Below are positions 7,124 through 14,048 of a stretch of DNA of 17,244 nucleotides, piece by piece. This stretch comes from JBBPYR01 sp038199755. Lineage in GTDB: Bacteria > Chloroflexota > Ktedonobacteria > Ktedonobacterales > Ktedonobacteraceae. The first letter of the stretch is position 1. Every line of letters begins with the position of its first letter. The position numbers and the translations under genes were made by a program. The DNA lies in NCBI GenBank assembly GCA_038199755.1, contig JBBPYR010000337.1, positions 1-17,244 on the forward strand, read 5' to 3'. The notes beneath the pieces were generated by a model. That model did not search any database. It was not told where the DNA came from and worked only from the letters and a program-made list of their open reading frames with translations.

Positions 7124-9344
7124 GGTTCAAGAATATATTGAAATTCGGGGCGCACGCGAGAACAATTTGCAGGATGTCTCACTGCGCTTGCCCAAGCGCA
7201 AAATCACCATTTTTACTGGCGTGTCTGGTTCGGGAAAGTCATCAGTTGTATTTGATACCATTGCCAATGAAGCGCAGCGGCTCCTGTTTGAGAATTTTAG
7301 TATGTTTGTACGCAACTTCTTACCACGCTATCCCCAACCAGACGCCGATGAGATCGAGAATCTGAGCATGGCAGTGATTGTTGACCAGAAACGCCTGGGT
7401 GGGGGATCGCAATCGACGGTGGGCACGGTTACTGACATCGCGTCTGTGTTGCGGCTGCTCTTTTCGCGCATCGGCAAACCATATGTAGGTTTTGCCAACG
7501 CCTTTTCCTTCAACGATCCACAGGGCATGTGCCTGGAATGCAATGGCCTGGGCCGTAAGATAGGCATTACCTCGGAAGCACTGATTGATACAACAAAATC
7601 GCTGAACGAGGGAGCTGTCATCGCCCCAGGACTGGCTGGATGGGAAAGTGAACTTTATGTGCATTCTGGCTTCTTCGACAACGACAAGAAGATAGCAGAT
7701 TATACAACAGAGGAACTGGACCTGCTTCTCTACAGCGAACCACGCAAACATACGGGCCTGGCCTACAACACCTATGAGGGTCTGATGCACAAATTCAATC
7801 GCAAGTTCGTTGCGCGAGACATCCAGACGCTCTCGCCTCGCATACGCCAAAAGGTCGAGCCTTTTTTGAAGCTCGGCCCCTGTCCGCTCTGCAAGGGTGC
7901 CCGGCTCAACCAGGCCGCCTTAAGTTGTAAGGTCAAGGGGTACACTATTGCCGAGATGGCAGCGATGGAGATTGATCAGCTTTTAGAGGTGGTCAAGGGT
8001 ATCACAGAACCGACGGCGGTGCCAATCGTTCGCACGTTGACCCAACGGCTACAACATCTGGTGGAGATTGGCCTGGAGTATCTCAGCTTGGATCGATCCA
8101 CCGATACACTCTCAGGTGGTGAATCGCAGCGGGTCAAAATGGTCAAGCATCTTAACGGCAGCCTGGTAGATGTCATGTACATTTTTGACGAGCCAAGCAT
8201 CGGCCTTCACCCGCGCGATGTCCATCGACTGAACGAACTCCTGGAAAAATTGCGCGACAAAGGGAACACGGTCATTGTCGTAGAGCACGATCCTGATGTG
8301 ATTAAGAGTGCCGATTACATCGTCGATATGGGACCATATGCCGGGAGCGAAGGAGGCGCGATTGTCTATGAAGGCGATTTCAGCGGTCTGCTCCAAGCCG
8401 ATACGCTGACCGGCAAGCATTTGCTGCGGAAGAGGCCGCTTAAGGAGAGCTTTCGCCAGGCGACCGGGGCACTGCCGATCGTCCACGCTACGGTGAATAA
8501 TTTGCAGGATGTCAGCGTAAATATTCCCACTGGTGTGCTGACGGTCATCACTGGCGTGGCTGGTTCAGGCAAAAGCTCGTTAATTAATGAAGCCTTTCTC
8601 AGTCAGCACCAGGAAGCAGTGGTGATTGATCAATCATCCCTGAACACATCCAGCCGCTCCAATCCCGCGACCTATACCGGCATCATGGATGACGTGCGCA
8701 AGGCTTTTGCAGGAGCCAACAATGCCGATGCCAGTTTGTTTAGTTTTAACTCAAAAGGTGCCTGTCCTAACTGTCATGGGCTTGGCGTGACCTACACCGA
8801 CCTGGGCTTCCTTGAGGGGGTCAAGCTTCCTTGTGAAGTGTGTGGCGGGAAACGCTTTAAGGACGAGGTATTGGCCTACACATTGAACGGGAAATCCATT
8901 GCTGATGTTTTGAACATGACCGTTCACCAGGCACTGGCGTTTTTGAAGATCAAAGAAGTGCAGCCAAAGCTTCAGGCACTGAGCGATGTAGGACTTAATT
9001 ACCTGACCCTCGGCCAGCCCCTGAGCACCCTCTCAGGCGGCGAGTGCCAGCGCATCAAAATCGCCAGCGAACTCCACAAGCGGGGCAGCATCTACGTCAT
9101 GGATGAGCCGACGACCGGGCTGCACCTGTCGGATGTTGGTCGCCTGCTCACCATCATGAACCGGCTGGTCGATGGCGGCAACACAGTGATTGTGATTGAG
9201 CACCATATGGATGTCATTCGCAATGCCGACTGGATCATTGATATGGGTCCAGAAGGTGGCAATAAGGGGGGCATGGTCATCTTCGAGGGTACCCCACGAG
9301 CACTGCTCGGTGCAAAGCACTCGCTGACGAGCCGATATTTATGA
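7122..9344 (+). CDS. UvrA-like ABC ATPase (UvrA2 type, no UvrB-binding domain)
   Basis: A cytoplasmic DNA-binding ABC ATPase related to excinuclease subunit UvrA. The 740 residues have two ATPase modules: Walker A GVSGSGKSS (33-41) and GVAGSGKSS (478-486), signatures LSGGESQR (330-337) and LSGGECQR (637-644), and Walker B with MYIFDEPSIGLH (352-363) and IYVMDEPTTGLH (657-668). CxxC pairs at 137/140, 254/257, 548/551 and 571/574 would form the zinc modules. Canonical UvrA has roughly 940 residues; here RLLFSRIGKP is followed after only about seven residues by FSFNDPQG, so the UvrB-interaction region of about 130 residues is missing. Such short paralogues are known in Bacillus and Streptomyces, some linked to resistance to DNA-damaging drugs; a role in such resistance here is inference. 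GAGGGAG precedes the ATG by about 12 nt. Confidence 0.92.
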   Translation: MVQEYIEIRGARENNLQDVSLRLPKRKITIFTGVSGSGKSSVVFDTIANEAQRLLFENFSMFVRNFLPRYPQPDADEIENLSMAVIVDQKRLGGGSQSTVGTVTDIASVLRLLFSRIGKPYVGFANAFSFNDPQGMCLECNGLGRKIGITSEALIDTTKSLNEGAVIAPGLAGWESELYVHSGFFDNDKKIADYTTEELDLLLYSEPRKHTGLAYNTYEGLMHKFNRKFVARDIQTLSPRIRQKVEPFLKLGPCPLCKGARLNQAALSCKVKGYTIAEMAAMEIDQLLEVVKGITEPTAVPIVRTLTQRLQHLVEIGLEYLSLDRSTDTLSGGESQRVKMVKHLNGSLVDVMYIFDEPSIGLHPRDVHRLNELLEKLRDKGNTVIVVEHDPDVIKSADYIVDMGPYAGSEGGAIVYEGDFSGLLQADTLTGKHLLRKRPLKESFRQATGALPIVHATVNNLQDVSVNIPTGVLTVITGVAGSGKSSLINEAFLSQHQEAVVIDQSSLNTSSRSNPATYTGIMDDVRKAFAGANNADASLFSFNSKGACPNCHGLGVTYTDLGFLEGVKLPCEVCGGKRFKDEVLAYTLNGKSIADVLNMTVHQALAFLKIKEVQPKLQALSDVGLNYLTLGQPLSTLSGGECQRIKIASELHKRGSIYVMDEPTTGLHLSDVGRLLTIMNRLVDGGNTVIVIEHHMDVIRNADWIIDMGPEGGNKGGMVIFEGTPRALLGAKHSLTSRYL

Positions 9345-9505
9345 TACATGCGGTTGACACTGCGCTCCGCATCTGGCTTCTTCCATCGATATACGGTAAA
9401 TGAGCATTCTTTGGGAAGGGCGGAGGCGCATCTCAAATTCAATCCTTCGGCCCTTCTTCGGCCAGAAAAGGCGGAAATTTCCCGATCATCCTGCCGTTAT
9501 ATACC

Positions 9506-9535
9506 TTGACACGTATATGCTCTATAGGGTATACT
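9506..9535 (+). promoter_or_regulatory. Strong sigma-70 type promoter, apparently ancestral to an arsR gene
   Basis: Perfect TTGACA at 9506-9511, an 18-nt spacer and TATACT at 9530-9535. The transcript start would fall at about 9541-9543, which is the GTG (9542) of the arsR-derived mini-ORF, implying a nearly leaderless message. GTATA (9513-9517) and TATAC (9530-9534) form a short dyad over the -10 box that an ArsR-type repressor could bind; this last point is speculative. Confidence 0.7.
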
Positions 9536-9541
9536 AACAGA

Positions 9542-9652
9542 GTGGAACCTGCGTTCCAAATCATTGTAGAGCAATCAACCCCAACGAAAAGGAAGACAAG
9601 GAAAAGTCGACGCGGCCCAAACCGCGAACGTGACAAAGGAGAAACAAAATGA
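9542..9652 (+). pseudogene. Deletion scar of an arsR-family gene, now a 36-codon ORF overlapping the VOC start
   Basis: The first ten codons (GTG 9542, encoding (M)EPAFQIIVE) align with the first ten codons of the intact arsR at 10062 (MESIFEIIAE; 23 of 30 nt identical). The next bases (9572 onward) align with the stop codon and downstream spacer of the same gene (10365 onward; 32 of 35 nt identical). The join falls exactly where the intact gene has GGAG at codon 10 and again at its last codon 101, so a 273-nt in-frame deletion between these short repeats explains it. The old TAA stop reads CAA here, so the frame continues through a very basic tail (STPTKRKTRKSRRGPNRERD) and stops at TGA 9650-9652, overlapping the ATG of the VOC gene (ATGA). 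Confidence 0.75.
9573..9607 (+). repeat. Direct repeat copy 1 (post-arsR spacer)
   Basis: AATCAACCCCAACGAAAAGG and the bases that follow match 10366-10400 almost exactly (only two differences within the aligned stretch). It marks duplication of an arsR 3' flank ahead of the VOC gene. Confidence 0.8.
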
Positions 9653-10041
9653 AAATCAAACTGACCACGGTATACGTGGACGACCAGAACAAGGCCCTGC
9701 GCTTCTATACGGAGGTACTGGGCTTTGTCAAGAAGGCCGATTTCAGTCAGGGCCCATTTCGCTGGCTGACCGTGGCCTCGCCTGAAGAGCCGAACGGCAC
9801 TGAGCTACAACTAGTGCTGAACGACAACCCCGCGGCCAAGGCGTATCAGCAGGCGATCTTTCAACAGGGCCAGCCTGCGGCCATGTTCTACACCGACGAC
9901 GTCAAGGGCGACTATGAGCGGATCAAGGTCCTCGGTGCCGCGTTCACGATGCCGCCCACCGACGTGACCTTCGCAACCATTGCGATGCTGAACGACACCT
10001 GCGGCAACCTCATTCAGATCACCCAACTGGCACGCTATTAA
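9649..10041 (+). CDS. VOC-superfamily (glyoxalase/bleomycin-resistance-like) protein
   Basis: A 130-residue single VOC domain made of paired beta-alpha-beta-beta-beta modules: first module about 3-58 (TTVYVDDQNKALRFYTEVLGF, TELQLVLND), second about 76-127 (PAAMFYTDDVKGDYERIKVLG, ATIAMLNDTCGNLIQI). The conserved ends FYTEVLGF and DxxGNLIQI are clear. The canonical first metal-binding His near residue 5 is Leu here, so binding without catalysis is possible; substrate unknown. AAAGGAG at 9635-9641 lies 7 nt before the ATG, and the stop of the arsR-derived leader overlaps it (ATGA). It sits at the head of a VOC-arsR-SRPBCC cluster under the TTGACA/TATACT promoter, an arrangement common for stress- or xenobiotic-responsive operons. 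Confidence 0.88.
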   Translation: MKIKLTTVYVDDQNKALRFYTEVLGFVKKADFSQGPFRWLTVASPEEPNGTELQLVLNDNPAAKAYQQAIFQQGQPAAMFYTDDVKGDYERIKVLGAAFTMPPTDVTFATIAMLNDTCGNLIQITQLARY

Positions 10042-10061
10042 AGGGGGAGTATACCAAGAGA

Positions 10062-10367
10062 GTGGAATCTATATTCGAAATCATTGCGGAGCCGAACCGC
10101 CGTGCGATCTTGAGCCTCCTGGTCTCGTCACAACTGTCGGTGGGCGAGATCGGGCGTCAGCTTCGTATGTCGCAGCCCACCGTGTCAAAGCACCTGCGAG
10201 TGCTGCGCGAGGCTGGTTTCGTGGAAGCCACCGTGGACGCACAGCGCCGTCTCTATCGGCTGAAGCCAGAACCGCTTCAGGAGGTGGATGCGTGGCTGAC
10301 TCCGTTCCGTCGGTTCTGGTCCACTCACGTAGATGCTCTCGAACGCCACCTCGACCACATGGAGTAA
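10062..10367 (+). CDS. ArsR-family transcriptional regulator
   Basis: A 101-residue winged-helix DNA-binding protein. It shows FEIIAEPNRRAILSLL (5-20), the helix-turn-helix with recognition helix SQPTVSKHLRVL (37-48), and the wing GFVEATVDAQRRLYRL (52-67). No metal-binding ELCVCDL-type motif is present, so it is not an arsenic or zinc sensor of the classic kind; it is closer to SdpR-like autorepressors that are paired with AHSA1/SRPBCC proteins. The start is GTG at 10062, with GGGGGAG about 12 nt upstream. Compared with the scar at 9542, the TATAC of the old promoter is still visible at 10050-10054 but the -35 box is absent, so this copy now probably depends on transcription from 9506. The SRPBCC gene follows after 35 nt. 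Confidence 0.92.
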   Translation: MESIFEIIAEPNRRAILSLLVSSQLSVGEIGRQLRMSQPTVSKHLRVLREAGFVEATVDAQRRLYRLKPEPLQEVDAWLTPFRRFWSTHVDALERHLDHME

Positions 10368-10400
10368 TCAACCCCAACGAAAAGGAAGGCAAGGAGAAGA
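10366..10400 (+). repeat. Direct repeat copy 2 (post-arsR spacer)
   Basis: Partner of 9573-9607. It overlaps the last bases of the arsR stop and carries AAGGAG (10391-10396), the Shine-Dalgarno of the SRPBCC gene. Confidence 0.8.
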
Positions 10401-10402
10401 CG

Positions 10403-10969
10403 ATGATCGATCGCGAGCAGTACACACCGGGTCCGGCCAGCGGGGCGCAGGTACGAAAGGACGAAGAGAAGTGGACGCTCATTCTCGTCAGAGAACTGCG
10501 CCACTCGCCGGAAAAAGTCTGGCAGGCGCTTACCGACCCGGCGCATCTGCGCGAGTGGGCTCCCTTTGAAGCCGATGGGAGCCTGGGTGCGGTTGGAGCC
10601 ACGGTGAAGCTCACCACGGTGGGAGCACCCACGCCGCAGGTTTCCGAAACAAGAGTGACACGAGCCGACGCGCCCAAGGTGCTTGAGTACAACTGGGGTG
10701 GCAACGATATCCGGTGGGAACTCGAAGCCTTTGGTGGCGGCACGCGCCTGACGCTGTGGCACGACATTGATCGCCGCTTCATCTCAATGGGTGCTGCGGG
10801 GTGGCACATTTGTTTCGATGTTCTGGATCACCTTCTCAGCGGAACTCCCATCGGACGCATCATTGCTGGCGAGGCGATGAAGTTCGGTTGGCATCGGCTC
10901 AATTCGGAGTACGCCCAACAATTCGGCATCGAAGTTCCGAGCGGGCCACCCAAAGTCGCCCAATCCTGA
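10403..10969 (+). CDS. SRPBCC/AHSA1-family protein (START-like fold)
   Basis: A 188-residue hydrophobic-ligand-binding helix-grip protein of the AHSA1 group. The diagnostic HSPEKVWQALTDPAHLREW is at 34-52, followed by GSLGAVGATVKLTTVG, PKVLEYNWGGNDIRWELEAF and a C-terminal helix (GWHICFDVLDHLL...GWHRLNSEYAQQFG). It starts at ATG 10403 with AAGGAG 6 nt upstream; the frame is open to 10292, but that part overlaps arsR and is not coding. Partnering with an upstream ArsR regulator is a recurrent arrangement, so the protein may respond to or buffer a small molecule controlled by that regulator; ligand unknown. Confidence 0.9.
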   Translation: MIDREQYTPGPASGAQVRKDEEKWTLILVRELRHSPEKVWQALTDPAHLREWAPFEADGSLGAVGATVKLTTVGAPTPQVSETRVTRADAPKVLEYNWGGNDIRWELEAFGGGTRLTLWHDIDRRFISMGAAGWHICFDVLDHLLSGTPIGRIIAGEAMKFGWHRLNSEYAQQFGIEVPSGPPKVAQS

Positions 10970-11024
10970 GGCTGCCTGCCATTGGTGTTGTCCAGAGCTG
11001 CTGGCTGCCTATGGAAATCATTCG

Positions 11025-11076
11025 GGTGAAGGCGAACATCTTTCAGGCCGATCTTTGAAAGATGTTCGCCTTCACC
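11025..11076. terminator. 21-bp perfect hairpin between convergent genes
   Basis: The arms at 11025-11045 and 11056-11076 (starting GGTGAAGGCGAACATC) are exact reverse complements around a 10-nt loop. The hairpin lies between the 3' ends of the SRPBCC gene and the convergent exporter gene, so it could end transcription from both sides. It lacks the T run of a classical intrinsic terminator on either strand. The stem is unusually long and perfect, so a mobile palindromic element is an alternative. Confidence 0.6.
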
Positions 11077-11162
11077 GCGCAATCCTGTTCACCTTGCCCC
11101 GAATTCCCCAATGCTGGACAGACATTGCAAAGTCAACCACATGAGGTGCGAATGAGTTCCTC

Positions 11163-12425
11163 TTATTCACCTAGCGTTTGCTCTTTCGCCTCGTACCTCT
11201 GTAGGCGCGGAATAGCGATCCATACACAGACAATGGCGAGGGCAATAATGAACGAAGCTGAGGCATATGTTTGAAAATGCCCCCATTCTGTATACACAAA
11301 ACCGCCGACGAGTGGTCCGACAATCCATCCAAGCGATTGCAACGATTGCATGGCTCCACTCACACGACCTTGTTCGCGCCGTCCAACCATCTTAGAAATG
11401 AGGCCTCGCAGAGCATTTTCGACAAGGCTACCTGAACCTGCGAAGAGTATGATACCGACAATCAAGAGAATTGGTGTAGCGAGAAACGCGATGGAACCAA
11501 GCACAAGGTAGCTGATGCCGACAAGTACTAAGGCTATGAGACCGAGCTTGATGTTTCCCAGCATTGCGAGTAACCAGCTAACCAGCACACCCTGGACGAG
11601 AATGTCTACCGCGCCGAGCACGGTGACTACGAGACCGGCCTGCGTGGCATTGAAGCTAAGGCTGTCTTTCATCAAGACGGTGAGCGTCGTCTGCAACATG
11701 CCCACTGGGAAAGCATAGAAGAACCAAGCCAGTAGTAACCAGCGCAAGTTTGCCCAACGAAACACGGACACCAGTTGTTTCAAGGGATTGAGTTCGCTCA
11801 CAGCAATCGAGGTGATGCGGTGCTCTTTATCCAAACTCTCTGGCAACAAGAAGTAGCCGCAGACGAGTGTAAGCAGGAAAAGGCCAGCGGCAGCAAGAAA
11901 TGGTACGTGATCGTTGATCGAGGCCAGCAGTCCACCAAGCGCAGGGCCAATGAGAGTACCGACACCTGCCACACTGCCCAGCAGGCCAAAGTACTTGCCA
12001 CGGTCCTTTGGTTCCGTGATATCAGCGACATAGCCAAACAAGATACTGATGTTGCCGCCTGTCAAGCCATCGATGATGCGCCCGAGGAAGAGCAACCAGA
12101 GCGCACCGCCAAGGCCCAAGATGAGATAGCCAAACGCGGAACCAAGGAGACAGATGAAGAGAATGGGGCGTCGCCCAAAACGGTCGCTCAGAACGCCTAA
12201 ACCTGGCGCGGCGATCAACTGGCAGATCGCATAGGCTGCGGTCAGCCATCCCACGATGACTGCGAGATTATTCGGATGAGCCAGGTACTGGACCGTGAGA
12301 AACGGAACAATAGGTACAATGATCGTTATACCCATCGTATTCAAAAGTGCGATAACGAGAAGAAGCACGAGAGACGGGCGTCCTACAGATGTGTTCGAGT
12401 TCGTAGGACCGGCTGACTTGTTCAT
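11163..12425 (-). CDS. MFS exporter, TetA-like (drug:H+ antiporter family)
   Basis: A 420-residue inner-membrane transporter with about 12 predicted helices, probably exporting a drug or small molecule in exchange for protons. Motif A GVLSDRFGRRP is at 77-87 between helices 2 and 3, GRIIDGLTGGNISILFGYVADIT (about 115-137) matches the TetA-type helix 4-5 region, and GSVAGVGTLIGPALGG (150-165) is the antiporter motif C. Motif A is partly repeated as GRREQGRVSG in the second half. The substrate cannot be read from sequence; it should not be called a tetracycline pump on this evidence. The start is ATG 12425; AAAAGG lies about 14 nt upstream, a weak site. The gene is convergent with the SRPBCC gene and divergent from the oxidoreductase operon. 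Confidence 0.88.
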   Translation of the reverse strand: MNKSAGPTNSNTSVGRPSLVLLLVIALLNTMGITIIVPIVPFLTVQYLAHPNNLAVIVGWLTAAYAICQLIAAPGLGVLSDRFGRRPILFICLLGSAFGYLILGLGGALWLLFLGRIIDGLTGGNISILFGYVADITEPKDRGKYFGLLGSVAGVGTLIGPALGGLLASINDHVPFLAAAGLFLLTLVCGYFLLPESLDKEHRITSIAVSELNPLKQLVSVFRWANLRWLLLAWFFYAFPVGMLQTTLTVLMKDSLSFNATQAGLVVTVLGAVDILVQGVLVSWLLAMLGNIKLGLIALVLVGISYLVLGSIAFLATPILLIVGIILFAGSGSLVENALRGLISKMVGRREQGRVSGAMQSLQSLGWIVGPLVGGFVYTEWGHFQTYASASFIIALAIVCVWIAIPRLQRYEAKEQTLGE

Positions 12426-12458
12426 GGAGGTGTTCTACCTTTTCAAAAAAATTCTATC

Positions 12459-12484
12459 CTACTCCTTCACAGATGGAGGAGTAG
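12459..12484 (-). repeat. 8-bp inverted repeat upstream of the MFS start, then a T7 run
   Basis: CTACTCCT (12459-12466) and AGGAGTAG (12477-12484) pair with a 10-nt loop. On the minus strand the stem is followed after 7 nt by seven T (12451-12445) and then the exporter's start region. This could be a weak attenuator or simply an operator; the gap before the T run is long for an intrinsic terminator. Confidence 0.35.
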
Positions 12485-12853
12485 CATAAATCTTTTCAAA
12501 CAAGTTCGAGCTTTCTCGCGCGGTAGATACGCTGCACACCTGTTTACGAACTGTATTCACGAGAAGAAATGGTTTGTGTCCAAAAAGAAGGGGGAATGGT
12601 AGAGCTTATATTTCTGCTCTCTCTCCTCGCCGTGTGCCGCATGCGGCGCGAACACACTCGTATGATGAGCAAGAACGCTGACAATGAACATTCGTTGGAG
12701 GAGTTGTCAACGCTTCACCCTTGCTTCATCGATATATTTGCTGTGATATACTTGCTGTTTGCTTTTTGAAAAGATGTGCTCACTTTATCACAGAGCGTTT
12801 CTGTCTGTCAAGCGTCGTTTCCTCTATCCACTCGGCATCTTACCATCAGCCCA

Positions 12854-12882
12854 TTTATAATTATCACATTCACAACTATAAT
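12854..12882 (+). promoter_or_regulatory. Promoter of the oxidoreductase-isomerase operon
   Basis: TTTATA (12854-12859), a 17-nt spacer and a perfect TATAAT (12877-12882). The start of transcription near 12889 would give an 83-nt leader containing the hairpin at 12930-12951. A second TATAAT at 12856-12861 overlaps the -35 box. Confidence 0.5.
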
Positions 12883-12929
12883 CTTACTTAGAAAGTAAAA
12901 CAAAGTAAACATGCAAACACGAAGGATTA

Positions 12930-12951
12930 CCGATGTGTTGTTTCACATCGG
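12930..12951 (+). promoter_or_regulatory. Leader hairpin CCGATGTG-ttgttt-CACATCGG
   Basis: An 8-bp perfect stem with a 6-nt loop, ending 20 nt before the chosen ATG at 12972. In RNA it would be a stable hairpin near the ribosome site; as DNA it is a dyad suited to a dimeric regulator. Confidence 0.5.
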
Positions 12952-12971
12952 CGTGGACAAAGAGAAAAAAG

Positions 12972-14048
12972 ATGATTGAGAAAGAAGCACGATTACTGAG
13001 AATTGGGGTTGTCGGAGCAGGTCCGATCTCGCAGTCCGCCCATTTTGAGGCCTGTCGAAGGGCGCGTAACGCCGAATTGTACGCCATCTGCGACCTGGCA
13101 GAAGACTTGGTCACGAATATGGTCGCCATCCACCATCCCCATGTCACCTATCTCGACTACGATGAGATGCTGGCCGATCCGCATGTTGAAGCGGTGATTG
13201 TGGCGACCGCCGATCAGTTCCATGCAACTATGGCTTCTCAGGCTCTTGCCGCTGGCAAACACGTGCTGGTAGAAAAACCGCTTGGGGTCAGTGTTGAGGA
13301 GTGCGAAGCACTGCGTCAGCGCGTCCTGTCGTCTGGGCTGGTGTTGCAGGTTGGCACGATGAAACGCTTCGACCCAGGTATCGCCTTTGCCCATCAGTTC
13401 ATTCAGGAAGAGATCGGCCAACTCCTCGCGCTCAAAGCGTGGTACTGCGACTCAACGTACCGCTATCTTGAGACAGACAACCTCCAGTCCATTCCGGTCA
13501 CGAGTACCCATGCGAGACGACCAGCAGGCAATCCGAAAGCGGATAAACGACGCTACAATCTCTTGGGGCACGCCAGTCACCTCGTCGATACGGCCCGCTT
13601 TCTGGGTGGCGAGATTGTCCGTGTCCAGGCCAGACTGGTCGAGAAGTTTGGGGCCTATTGCTGGTTTGTTGACACCGAGTTCGCTGATGGCAGCATGGGG
13701 CATCTTGACCTGACGATAGCGGTGCGGATGGACTGGCATGAGGGCTTTCAGGTGTACGGGGAACATGGCAGTGTGCTTGGCAAGACCTTCAATCCCTGGT
13801 ATATGCGCTCAAGTGAGGTGGAATGTTTCAGCGTGCGTGATGGACAGTATCACCGCGTCCTGGGTGCCGATGCCCATGTCTATAAGCGACAAATCGAGGG
13901 CTTTGCAGAGACAATACTACACGAAGTGCCTCAGCATGGGGCAGGGATCGAGGATGGTGTCGCGGTCATACGAACCTTAGTGGCGATCTCGCGTTCGGTC
14001 GAAACGGGTGCATGGGTCACCGTGGCCGATGTGACAGGAGGCGTATGA
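12972..14048 (+). CDS. Gfo/Idh/MocA-family NAD(P)-dependent oxidoreductase
   Basis: A cytoplasmic dehydrogenase acting on a sugar, inositol or related polyol. From ATG 12972 the 358 residues begin with a Rossmann fold (RIGVVGAGPISQSAH, 10-24), continue with VIVATADQFHA and the family motif VEKPLGVSVEEC (100-111, Lys102), and carry the substrate-side helix LLGHASHLVDTARFLGG (197-213) with His203 and Asp206 in catalytic-type positions. The frame is open to 12933, but that region forms the leader hairpin, so the later ATG is preferred; its Shine-Dalgarno (AAAGAG) is weak. The stop overlaps the next gene's start, so the pair forms one translational unit. The substrate cannot be told from sequence; pairing with an isomerase/epimerase suggests a catabolic route such as inositol or a rare sugar. 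Confidence 0.92.
   Translation: MIEKEARLLRIGVVGAGPISQSAHFEACRRARNAELYAICDLAEDLVTNMVAIHHPHVTYLDYDEMLADPHVEAVIVATADQFHATMASQALAAGKHVLVEKPLGVSVEECEALRQRVLSSGLVLQVGTMKRFDPGIAFAHQFIQEEIGQLLALKAWYCDSTYRYLETDNLQSIPVTSTHARRPAGNPKADKRRYNLLGHASHLVDTARFLGGEIVRVQARLVEKFGAYCWFVDTEFADGSMGHLDLTIAVRMDWHEGFQVYGEHGSVLGKTFNPWYMRSSEVECFSVRDGQYHRVLGADAHVYKRQIEGFAETILHEVPQHGAGIEDGVAVIRTLVAISRSVETGAWVTVADVTGGV

Larger units (their letters stand above)
12426..12971. other. Divergent intergenic region between the MFS gene and the oxidoreductase operon
   Basis: About 546 nt without a supported gene. It holds an 8-bp dyad (12459-12484), three copies of the motif TTTGAAAAG (minus strand at 12439-12447 and 12492-12500, plus strand at 12765-12773), a perfect 12-bp palindrome GCCGCATGCGGC at 12636-12647, a promoter (12854-12882) and a leader hairpin (12930-12951). 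The palindrome and repeated motif suggest binding sites for a regulator not encoded in the window. Confidence 0.5.

Noticed and set aside
7320..7850. Minus-strand open frame of 176 codons inside the UvrA-like gene
   Set aside because: The plus strand encodes Walker A-adjacent and zinc-module residues continuously through this region. The minus frame has no recognisable domain or ribosome site.
9354..9359. TTGACA shortly after the UvrA-like stop codon
   Set aside because: No -10 box at 16-19 nt spacing follows. The TTGACA at 9506 has a proper TATACT.
12569..12769. 66-codon plus-strand frame with two hydrophobic patches
   Set aside because: The ribosome site is weak, there is no family resemblance, and the region contains palindromes and repeated motifs better read as regulatory.
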